64,000 nucleotides of DNA, taken from the NCBI GenBank assembly GCA_037893225.1, contig JAZGUH010000731.1:558001-622000 (forward strand), read 5' to 3'. The first letter of the stretch is position 1. Every line of letters starts with the position of its first letter. Position numbers and translations under genes: made by a program. Of this stretch, positions 10,732 to 22,700 are shown one piece after another. The DNA is from Hippasteria phrygiana (taxonomy: Eukaryota > Echinodermata > Asteroidea > Valvatida > Goniasteridae). Under the pieces are notes generated by a model, which worked only from the letters and a program-made list of their open reading frames with translations, had not been told where the DNA came from and made no database searches.

Positions 10732-13700
10732 GTAAGAAGAGTCCGTATTGATATTTTTTCTGACACAGGCTAAAGAAAACGAGTGGAACATCCTCTAATT
10801 TGCTCCACTCGCTAGTTGTCTTCTTGGTATATGAAGAGCCTGCCCATCCATGTTTTTTCAACATTACACCTCTGGAGTGTTTTGTAAAGGCCCAGTGGTC
10901 ACTCAATCCTGCAAACTATATCCAGTCATTGGGAGGGCTTTTCATGAGCTAGATGGGACCTTTCGGTGAAATCAGATAACCGTCAGTTTGAATAAACTTA
11001 GGATAACCGGATTTTGAAATCACAAATTTTTGATCACGTCCATTGTTGCGGTGTAAAGTACTTGCGATGCAGGTGAAAACAGTTGTTTATTGCACAGTAA
11101 ATGAATTCAGGTCATAAGTGCAAGTGTGTGCATAATGCATCTATTTACAAAGCGGATAAAGGGTAGAGACCGATTTCATTAAAATATGCTCTTTAGAAAA
11201 GACTGATTTTTATAAAATACTAAAAAGAAATACATTATTGCTAAGTACTGAAAAGATTGACCATGCAAGCAAAAATGGGTTACCAGTTTGAAATATTACA
11301 ATGTACCTGTACATGTACATGAATTCAACTTACATGTACTTTACTTCTCAACAGTTATCAGTAAAATTCTACTGAGCAAAACGTTCTGTGTGGCACCATA
11401 GAGCAGTGGTAGCACTCGTTGATATGAGCTACATGTATATCTCTAGTGTGATACTCTAGTGTGATACTCTCATTTTATCCACATCAAACAGCAGGAGTTG
11501 GAGGAGCGGGCAGCCAAGCCGCCACAAACAGACAAGCCTGGATCTCCTGGGAGCCTCATCCCGGAACCCAAACAGCAGAATCTCGTACAGGTCATATACG
11601 CCGAGAACAGGGTGAGTGACCGGATCCAACCAATTGAAACTAACTGCCATTCCTTTCAGTCATTAGTTTTCCGTTTGGAAATGCATACACAGCTCTTCAT
11701 TTTTTAATAAATGTGGATTTTGCGTGAGTGAAAATGTTGAGGGTTCCTATTGATTTCCGTGGTTTAAGCAAGGGTGCTATAAGGGAGCATTGCATATTAT
11801 TTAGGTGCAGTATCGCTTGCGGTACTGCTGAGAGCCCAGTTGGATTTTTTGTAAAGCACTGGTGGCCTGCGCAGGCTTTCAAGTAATCCTACTTTTCCTA
11901 CTTTTCCTACTTTCCTACTTTCCTACTTTCCTATTTTTTTTTACCTTGCTCTTACTTTTCCTACTTTTGTCTTGAAATTCCTATTTGTTCCTACTATGAT
12001 GAAACTGCCTGTGTGCACTGACCTTGGGCCAATTTCATGAAGCTGTTAAGCCCAAAAATTTGCTTAGCATGCAAATGCTTCCTTGATAAAAACTGGATTA
12101 CCAACCAGATTTCCATGTGTGGAATATTGTTTTTGACTGGCATTCAGCTGTTGTTTGCTTAGCATAAAAATTACATAGACTTTTGGCTGGTAACCTGTTT
12201 TTACTAAGTAAGAAATTTTCATGCTAAGCAAATTTTTGTGCTTAACAGCTCTATGAAATTGGCCCCTGTATAGAACAAGCTTATTGTATCAGCCAGCTGG
12301 ACGTTAATGCTGGTACCACACAAACAAATAACAGCGTTGCCGCAATTGACCTATCGCTGTTGGGAGTTTTGTGTGGTAATTTTAGTTTGTCTCAGATTTT
12401 GCGCGTTCCACGTGGAATTATAATTGATGTGATTGGACAATAATTCACAAGCTGCATTGATGCGATAGGTCAATTGATCCCACTTTCAGACAAATGTAGC
12501 TCTGGCCACTTGTGACTTATGTCACATATATTAAAATATAGATCATATTTGTAACAATCAATTGGTATTTGTTAGTTTATAACTCTTTTACCAATCCAGT
12601 TACAGTACTAAACTGTAATGTAAATTTGTTTTTTGTGGGTTTTTTTTGGGGGGGACACTAAAATAATTAGAGAACCTGTGGTCTTTTGAAATTTTATGTA
12701 AGTTATGGACATTTTCATTTTCGAATAATCTCATTCTTTGAAAAAATTCTTTCATAAAAAAGGGGTATGGCCTAATACCTTTCTGCCTGTTTCCATCAAT
12801 ATAACTTTGGAAAAAGTTATTGCACAAAATGAAAAGTGACCTACTTAATTTTGTCCCAATGGATGTTCTAATTGGTTTGTAGTCACCAGTTTTGTTTGTT
12901 TTCGATTTATAGAGAAAGGCCGAAGCCGCACACAATATGCTTGCCAGTCTTGGACCTGGTAATGACTTGGTAAGTAGAATCCAGCTGTCGTTTTAAAAGT
13001 AAAGAATATAGAATCTCAGCTACCAGACTATGATTGTCTGTTTTTATACCCAGCATGATATGGGGCAGAGGGGTACCCCCTTTTTGTCCCTATACCCTAT
13101 ACACTCTCCAGACTATTGTTACCTAACACATCCTCCCTAGACTTCTGAAAAGAATTCCTGAGACACAATGACCAACACAAAAGAGGGGGGAGGGTTCGCT
13201 CTGCCCCATATCGCGCATCATATGTCTGTTTTGGGAGCTGGCCTGGTCTGTGTAGCTGGTTGCTATTAACCTCCTGAATACAGACGATGACCAATGACCA
13301 TAGCCACGGTTTGAAAAAGACCACCTGGCCAGTTGTCATCTATACGCGCATTCCTGCGCATACTCAATCTATTCATGTTTTAACTGTATTGTTCTTGAAT
13401 GGGAGCGCAATGAATAGATGGAGCTTTTTCAAACAAAGCTTTCATTCACACGAAAGGGCGCTCCGAGTGCGATGAATAGGACCACTCTATTCAGTGTGGT
13501 GCCTATTGTTTGCATCTATGCTTGGTTGCATAGCGGGTTCTTGGCATACCAGCCCCCCATCAATGACAGCTGGACATAAGAGGTTAATGCCTTTTGTCAA
13601 AACCACTCTTTTCACGAGGCCATTTATTACTTGTCTGGAGAAATTTGAGTTTTGCAAGCATTGAAAAATTGGCCACCAGAACAATAGAGCCACCAGAACA

Positions 13701-16700
13701 ATAGAGCCACCTTGGCTTTCCGGACCAATGCATTGTAACCATGTGGTTCGGCCACTGTTTCATCCACCCTTTTTAGTAGCCTTTGTGTCTGCCAGAGGCT
13801 ACGATTGGGCACCTTTTATACTACGAGTCTCCTTAAAGCTGCCTTTTAATAGATCCTATCCGGATAAATTGTATACATTAAACAGTGAAATACTGGCCAT
13901 CTGGACAATATGACCACTGAGATTTTGTGGCCTGATCCATTGTAATTCCAGCCCTTTTTTAGTAGCCTCTGGGCATATAGGCTACTGTTGTGCACCTCCT
14001 ATCGACAAGCCCCTTTAACACGTTTCATGTGGCCAGTCACTGATGACTTGGACAAGTTACATGTGTTAAACCCATTCAGCCCCAATGGCGACTATAGTCG
14101 CCTGTGCACTATACCCCACTTCAGCCCCAATGGCGATTAAAGTCGACCATGAAGTGCTTAGTGCATGAACAATGGGGTCACCACAGGCTGCATGCCAATA
14201 AACAATGCAGGGCTGAAAGGGTTAAGCATTGTCGTGGCAACCTGGACAATAACGCTACATTGGTTCTGTGGCCTGCAGCTTCTCTTTAGTCACCCTGCTG
14301 AATCCATCAGCATCCAAGAACAGAGTGTGAAGCCTGCTGGATGGATCCAACGGAATCCAACAGCTCGAACAAAATGCTTTTGTTCTCTGCACAAAATCAA
14401 ACGGATATGATATCATTGGATTTAGTATGGTTTGGGTTATCATAATATATTGTGTGGCCACTATTTCGTCAACCATTTTAGTAGCCTCCGCGTGTAGAGA
14501 CTATTAATGGGTACGCGCTTGCAGACGGTACGCGCTTGCAGACGGTACGTGCTTGCAGACGGTACGTGCTTGCAGCATTGCCAGATGCAGGAAGAGGCTG
14601 ATGCCATTACACTTACCCGCACTGGTACCAAATTGAATCAGAACCGTTGCAAGGGAAATAAATCGGATCACTCATCGCTTTGTATCAAGTAGACGGCCCA
14701 AACACACCCCCCCCCCCCTCCTCCGGCAAAACGAGCACCAATAAAAGATCCTCGCCCGCTATGTGGCCTACATTAGTATGATGTTACATTTGATGAAAAG
14801 GAAAAGTGTGGGAGGGGGGGTTGTTCTGAGAAAGGCTGTGGATTTCAGGCTGCACTGTTGGTAAAAGGCCAGTATACAAACCTGTGTAAAGTTTCGACCT
14901 TAGGACCCAAAATGGCCTGTTTGGACAGGTGGCCACACTTTGTAGAATGTGTTTGTGTGATTTAAATTTGGTTAGGACCATCAGGGGCTGGCCACAATGT
15001 GACCTGGCAGCACAAAATGAGTGGAAGGTCACACTTTGGTTTAAAAACGACAATTTCTCACCGAAAAGTCAATTAGGGGATTTCAACAACTGTGCATTGA
15101 AAAACCCTATTCTATCATATCCCAGAGTTTTTAAACCGAATCTATTCTCAAAATATCCTCCAAAATCCTCTGTGCAGTTTTGGAGGATTGAGGCTGAATG
15201 GTGTAAAAGAAATTGGAGGATTTGTGCATTTTTTTGGTTGGGCAATGAGAGGATTTTGGAGGATTGAGAATGGTTGCTAGCAAGAAAGGGCCTAGGAGGT
15301 TAGGGTAAAAGTGTGCACAGATCACAAACTGCATTTCTCCAAACAAGGGGTCAAGACTCTGATAACTCCAAAAGGTTGTATCGGGGGCTAGGAATGAGAT
15401 ACCACAACACACAATATATCAAATTAAAGCTTTCAACCTGCACTTTCAGGAAATACTATAATCTTGATTTTCAAATTTGGCTATTTTCCACCCATTTCGT
15501 GGGAACGGGTCACAAAAGCAAAGATCAGTGCAATTCAGGGCCATTCAAAATTTTCCATGTTTTTAAATTTCTTGAATTTTTTTTTCTCTAAATTGTTTAG
15601 ACTCATCCACCAACCCACCCACCCACACTAGTTTTTTATCTTAAAATGTTGATTTCCCATTCAATAAAAACAAATTATAAAATGTCTATTGATGCATTTG
15701 TGGGTCTGCCCCGCTTGAATATGTGCCCTGATGACTTCTTGTGTTTCATTAGTTGATAGATTGTGGGGAATGATTAGTTGCAGTCATTGTAATTGGCAAG
15801 TCAAAAGAGCTTTTCTTTTGTTTTTTTTCCCTTCTTTTTTATTGAGAAGTGAATTTCCAGAGGGTGCTCGAGGGGTTGAATATCAGCCTAAAGGGAAATT
15901 GTCTCTGTCCTTGTGGGTTTAAGTGAGATTAGCAGAAAATTAGGACCCAGCTTATTAGATAGCTTGGCACATAACATCGAGGCCGAGGTACATAATATCA
16001 CAATATTTTTTTTAGGTCAAGGCTCGGATGTGAAAATGGAATGACCTGTCAGGGTTGACGAGATATATGCATTTTGCATTTTTTTTGGAGGGGGGGGGAT
16101 GTAAAATGTCCGACTTTTTTCTGTATTCAGGAACCAGATTTTTCGTTAAAATTCATTGGCCAAATCTCTCTAGCATCTGATTTGTTGCCATGGGCACCTG
16201 CATTGCTTCCCCTATGCAGGCATGCAACTTTTCCGCAGATCCGCGGATTTCTGCGTTTTTTTAATATCCGACCGTGAAAAAAATCAGCACTTCAGCTCGT
16301 TTCCCACCGTGCCGACCGCGGAATTGTCCACCAACATGACCAATATTGCTAGCGCACATCGTCTGGCTCCGTATTTTGTATCAGGACCCAGACTCCGTAC
16401 ATATTCAGTCGCATACATATGTATTGTCTTGCCGTTGTATATGAACTAGTCGCTATAGCGCAATCAATTGACCATATACTGACTATAGTCTGGTTCCGCA
16501 TTTTTTTCTCGCGTCAATTAATAAATACAATACATCGGGATACGGACACTATACCTACATGTACGTACATGTTTGCACGACGTCGTAAGAGCTTCACGCT
16601 AGCGCTATGCGCTCGCATTTTATTTTCCGCGTTTTTGGAAATTGAAGAGTTGCATGCCTGCCTATGCCAATATCTAAATTCATACTGTGTTGTCATTTGG

Positions 16701-19700
16701 TATTCATAAATGCCTCAGCGAGTTTCACTATCCCTATTGGTCTAGAGCATATCACGTGGGTGTGTTTAAACGGTTGTTTAAACACTGCTGGAAGTTGTTT
16801 AAACACGGCGCGTCATACAGCTGTAGGTGTGCGCACAAGATGTACTGAACTTCGTAGTGTAAGACAACGCTAATGCATGCGTATAAAATGCTGCATCTCG
16901 TGCGTGTGCGTACGCACACGTGACAGACAGGCGCAGAGTGCCTTCACGCGCATGTGTTTTGTACTGAGCAAATGGGAGAAAAAGTGAGGTGAAAAAGCTT
17001 CGCATTTTGTCCTTTTTATGGGAGGTTTTTGCATTTTTCGTAAGAAGGCATTTATGAATGGGGATTAAAATGTTAAGAACCGGGTCTTTACCAGTCAATA
17101 ATAGCCTCGAAGGGTCGTGACCGCTGTTAATGGACCTCGCCTTCGCCTCGGTCCATTAACAGCGGTCACGCCCCTTCTCGGTTATTATTGACGTGGTAAA
17201 GACCGGGTCATCACACTTTTATCCCCTTTTTATCTACAAGACTTTGGTGTACAAGGAAAACAGGGCAAGGAAGGTTTGGAAGGAGACGTCGGCAGTGTGG
17301 TGCTTGTGACACGGATCACAACATTGTGTGATGAATGCATGATGGGCAGTTTCCTGTGTTATGGCTGCTACGACAAAGGACACATGAAACACATTCAGTC
17401 CTGTATGCGGCCTTATACCTATTGTTTACATAATCAAATGCAGCTTGTAACTGTCACTCAAACAATTGCATTAGATCCCCCCCCCCCTCCCTAAGGTCTA
17501 GATGCTCCATTCTCCGATCAGTCCGCTGCCTAATCTAATCAGGAAACTGCATGATGTTGCCTCCTCAGACAGTGATTCAAGGGTGATTGGGTCCCCTAGG
17601 TATATCCCAGGTTAGCAAACTCCATGAAGCAGTCGTGAGAGCGCGTTGGCAAACAGGGTGAATGATAGTTGGGTAACTACATGTATTACACACCCTGGTG
17701 GGATGAGTTCAGAAGTTTGCAAGGACTGTGCCCTGGAGTGAGACGTTCTCATAGGTATATTTATTTATTACATTTTCTTTGCCCAGGGTGTGCCCAAACA
17801 GTTTAAAACTGGTTTCCATTGGGCCCCGAATACATTTAGAATTAAAAATGAATATTTACACACAATAATATTTGCACAAATACAACAATATTTACACATA
17901 CAAGAATATTTACACAAATACAAGAATATTTACACAAATACAAGAATATTTACACAAATACAAGAATATTTACACAGATACAAGAATATTTACACAGATA
18001 CAAGAATATTTACACAAATACAAGAATATTTACACAGATACAAGAATATTTACACAGATACAAGAATATTTACACAGATACAAGAATATTTACACAGATA
18101 CAAGAATATTTACACAGATACAAGAATATTTACACAAATACAAGAATATTTACACAACTGAATCTATATACGGTTCTGGTGGCCAGCATCAACTTGATTT
18201 ATTGGATTGTTTTCAGGTCTGGCAGGTGGAGTTCACATCCCATCTGAAGCAACCAACAAATCTTTACTCCAGAGAATGGTCAGGAGGTGTTCACAGGGAA
18301 AAAAGTTGATCAACACTCAGTTATTGGTGTATTCATCATAAATGTTCTAAACGAGCTGAACTAAATGTTGCTCGACTTTAATTCTGAATTTAGATGAAAA
18401 GTGTTGATGTTGGACTTCGCTTCCACATCCTGTTAAAATATTCCTGTATCTTGCAAATTTCTTTTCTGATAATTATATTCCCCCATTTGTATTCATCATC
18501 ATCATCAACCCACATTTTAAGTTTTGGGCTGTCAAAGTTCAAACTTCATAGCTATTTATAGTCTCTTACTCCCTGCTAATGCGCAGTCAAACCTAGTGTT
18601 TAAAGTTGGTCTAGTATTGGAGTCAGTAGGTCAATAGGTCGTGACCCTTAAACCAACCCCAGCTTTGGAGCCCCCTGCAGGGGTATTGAAGGAAAAGCAG
18701 TCACTGACCTTTAGGTCGTTGAACCCAGGGTGTATTTACTGATGGGATTTCCTTGTGTAGGTGGGATTTAATGCTGTCACCCCAGGTATGCCTTACTATG
18801 ACCTCTGACCTAAGCTGCCATAGGGGTGCAGACCAGTAAATGGGCCGAAAATTGCCTACCTCGGCCAAATCGCGATTTGCGAGCCCTCAAATTCTTTGCT
18901 GTAAGAGCATTTTGTGGGCCATGAACTTGAGGGTTTGTAAAAGAGAAGGTTGGAAGCCGTGCACAGGACTGTCAGCTTGTACATGTATTACTGTGAAATT
19001 TGGATGAAACTGGGCCCTAAAAGTGCTCTATTTTGCAATGGAGCGTAGGCATCATCTTTCAAGCTGGCGATGGTCTACGGGACTACTTTTAGGGGGGTAT
19101 CATCTTTGGATGGAAATTTGAATTTCTCCCAAAAGTCATCAGTTAATTTCCACAAAATTGAACAGAAACTGAAAAATTATGTAATAAGTTTTAATTTGAT
19201 GTGTGTCTGAAGTATTTTTCCTGAATTTTTGAAATTGGCATATTTATCATTGGGGTCTATGGAAGTCAATTTACTGGTGTGCAACCATAGGTATCCGAGC
19301 CTTTTGGGGTCATTGTGGTCAGTTCATGAAAATACCTAGCCAATGGAATGGTATGTTTTTAAAATTTTGACATTAGATACAATATCTGAAAACTGCGCAT
19401 TTAAACATATTGCTGAAAACCAATGTAAGTGAGTAGTTAATTTGGTTGGCATTGATTTGCCTTTATTTTTGCCAGGCAAATATATATATATATGCCATGC
19501 CCTGTACATACATGTAGGACCCCACACTTCTGCAGAGAAAACTCACACACCATGAGATATAATTTACAAAGGTCTTTTCCCAGCTTTGTGGCTCTGCTTT
19601 AATACCGTAAGCAACGAATTGCTGCCAACTAGAGCATTTCAATGGTTAGCAAGGGATTTGGGATTGTGTGTATGCATACATCCCGTAACTGAGGATTCTG

Positions 19701-22700
19701 TGCTTACAGGGTTTATAGCACCAAAGTTTGGTGCTAGCTTGTCCAGCTTGGTTCCTCCAGTAATAGGGTGTTTGAGTGTTAAATGCGGCTTTCCGCATGC
19801 TCCAACCAATATACTCTAGCTGCACCTAGAGGTAGAACGAAAAGCTATCATGCCAATAGCACTTTCCCTGGGGCATGTTTCCCTTCGTCGTACGATCTTT
19901 ACTGCTTCAAGAGGAATATTTATTCCTACCTCTTTGATTCTTTTTCTATTTTTGTAGCTCCGTACCTTGAGTGGCTTTTAGGCTTGTTTTAGGGCAAACT
20001 TGCATAGAAAACTCTGTGCGCACAGTACACTATAGGGCTCATTAGCGCAGCATTATTCTGTAAGCAGTGTCTTGGACCTGGGTCCAGTAATCTGTGTCAG
20101 ACCTTTTTCTGAAGTCTCTAAGCCTTGCCGTTCTGAACTACTGCAAGTAAACCAAGAATACTTTCAGTTTCAAGTGAAAAAGAAACCAACCTCTAGGTCA
20201 AAGATATGGGGCATCTTCTTGGCATATCCTGGAGAAGGATTTACGCTTAGTTTGGTCTAGGTAAACTCTTCTTTGGCTTTGTCACTGGGCGAGAGGGGCG
20301 CAACCTGGGCGTAACGTTGAACTGTTTCCTCGGGGAGACATGCTGATTTGGGGCAAGGTAAACTCAGTCTTCGCTTGGTGTAAATTTAGCATGGTGACCT
20401 TTTGCTGCGTCTGTCATCGGTGGTTAGGAAACGTGAGAGAATGTGGGAGAGATACCCCTGCTCTATTTCAGTTCATCTTGGCAAACCAAACTGTGTCATT
20501 TTTTTACCCGTGAATTGGAAGTATCTTCCTGCATCCTGTAAAATTCTTCTTACATCTGGACAATGGATAAACCAGGATTTGTTTATGGAAAATACATAAA
20601 ATATTAATTCACTTTGTTTACTTGACTTTTGTTTTCTTTCTTCCATTCTAAAATGATAAACTCATTAAATTCTTCCCTTGATTACAAAGTTTGATCAGTG
20701 CTGAAAGGAACAATATAGCTTTGGTTATGATCACAAACCAAATTGATTAGTTTCAACCTGATGTCAGTACCAATCTTCAACAAAATTGTATCTGAAGACC
20801 TCCAAAGGTGCTGTGGTATATTTCAATTTCAGCAATCGAAATACATGCATTATGAACATGAACGAAATCACTGTTAAAACACCACGGTTTTTCACTATTT
20901 TCTCTTAGATGGTGGACAGAGCTCAAACTTTCACAGTTATCCGATTGTAAAACCCTCCTATGCAAACATACATTCTGAGCCATGTTGTATGGGTCAAAAT
21001 CAGTCAAGGTGATTGTTTTTGACACTCCTGCCATAGTACAAAACCACATGTAATCTGATCATGTCTGTGTAAAAGTATAGCAGGGGAGGTGGAAGGAAAT
21101 TTTGACTGATTTTGACCTTTTAAATAGTAGGAGGGTTTTAATGTTTAATCCTACAAAGTGTGAACACAGCATGCAACTATGTTGTTAGCTCTGCCAATGG
21201 TGTATTATACCTTTTAGGGCTGTTCATTTTCGAATAATTTAGGTTTGACTGAATATTCAATACTTGCCGCCCAAGTTTTTCACTCGTCAGCCGCAACTGC
21301 ATGCCGCGCCGGTCATTATTATAGACCGCCTGATCGACACTTTTTTGCATGCACATGTTGTATCAATATCATTACGGGTACGTACATGTATAACGTTCTG
21401 ATAACAAGAAACCAAACTCCAGCCTGTTTTTGCAGTAATTAATTTATAAATGTCAAGGGTTTTACTGACGGGAACAATAAATCTCCCTCCATAAAATTTA
21501 ATGTCAACAAAAATGCGGCATTTAATACTGCTAAGTGCCATAACTTTTCTATTAAAATAGCATCAGAGTCATATCTGTACGTGCGCATTTATATATATTT
21601 TCGAATATTCGAACCGGTAAAAAGGTATTCGAATATTCGGTTGGCAATCGAGTATTTGAATATTCGGTATAATCGGGACAGATCTAATACCTTAAAACCA
21701 GTCATTTTAGGAAGCTTCCTGAATCCTTCAAAATCCACCGCTGGACAAAAACCCAATAGCACATCTTTTGCACAAGCATGATGCAAAGTAACAGTGTCTG
21801 TACTCTACTGTTCTCAACCCTACAAAATCCTCCAAAAATGATTTTGTGTGCTTCGTCTGTTAAGCATAATGCCTTGACATGTATTGGAACATCTTTGCCT
21901 AGCTTCATTGCAATTTTTTCCTTGCAAATTTGCAGCCCATGTACAATCAGCCGTCAGACAGCGAGCAGTACCAAGAGAACCTGAAGACGTAAGTAAAATC
22001 ACCACATCGTTAATAATAACTGAGCGCTTTCTCATTGGCACTTTTGGCACAATTGTTAGACATCAAGTGTGATGTTTCGCATTTAATTGAGCAGAAATTA
22101 ACTCCCTTAATGGCATTCTGAGTTACAAGGGGGACGTGAGTTGGTCTCACCAACGGTGGAAGGTACCCTGCCTAGGTCTATAGGTCTGAAAATTGGGATA
22201 ATTTCTTTGGTACCCATTGTAGATTTATCCCCTATTTAGATCTGGACCCAGGAAAACTGTAAGGGTTGTAGGGCTGGCAATCTAAAATGTGGCGAACTCC
22301 ACCACCTCTGTTGTAGCCCTTTACCTAGAGTGGCTTTTAGCCTTGTATTGGGCGACTTCCATTAAAGACAAACACTTGTACCTCCATCCCATTTCCACTC
22401 CACCCCACCCTCCCCCTCCCATCACTCATCCCACCCACCCCACCCCACCCCAAACCTCACCAACCTCACACTGGTTCCAATGTACATGTACATGTATATA
22501 GTCCTGGGTTCAAGAAAAGTAGTTTTGAAGACTTCTCTGAAGGACACAAATTCCCAGGAAAGCTGCTTTGATGTTGACCATATGCCTCTGATTAATGTCG
22601 ATCAATCAAATGATGATCTGTCTTCAAGGTGGCTGTCACTGTTACCTAATATCCTGTTATGAAATACCTGTAATTGCCAATGGGATTGCTCTCGATCGTG

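Larger units (their letters stand above)
10732..12912. other. Introns flanking exon 2
   Basis: 10763-10990 is a dispersed repeat shared with 40157-40440. 11885-11990 is a CCTACTTTT-rich simple repeat. 12029-12266 is a MITE. The rest shows no feature I can support. Confidence 0.6.
12970..21935. other. Intron between exons 3 and 4, 9 kb
   Basis: It holds a TTAA-flanked element (13270-13583), a second TTAA element (14070-14221), a 17-bp repeat (14513-14575), GGATTTTGG-rich MITE sequence (15090-15300), a 6-bp-TSD MITE (16217-16660), a long hairpin (17083-17204), a 20-bp minisatellite (17861-18157), a LINE end (19815-20003) and a hAT-like element (21215-21686). 18180-19800 shows only short simple repeats. 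Confidence 0.65.

Noticed and set aside
17250..17330. [15 protein letters not shown], resembling the start of a CXXC zinc finger
   Set aside because: Only about 15 residues before a stop, with no further cysteine motif and no splice-site support.
17790..18309. 123- and 145-codon frames of YTDTRIF/YKNIYTQ repeats
   Set aside because: Low-complexity translation of a 20-bp minisatellite; no start context, no homology, all frames open.
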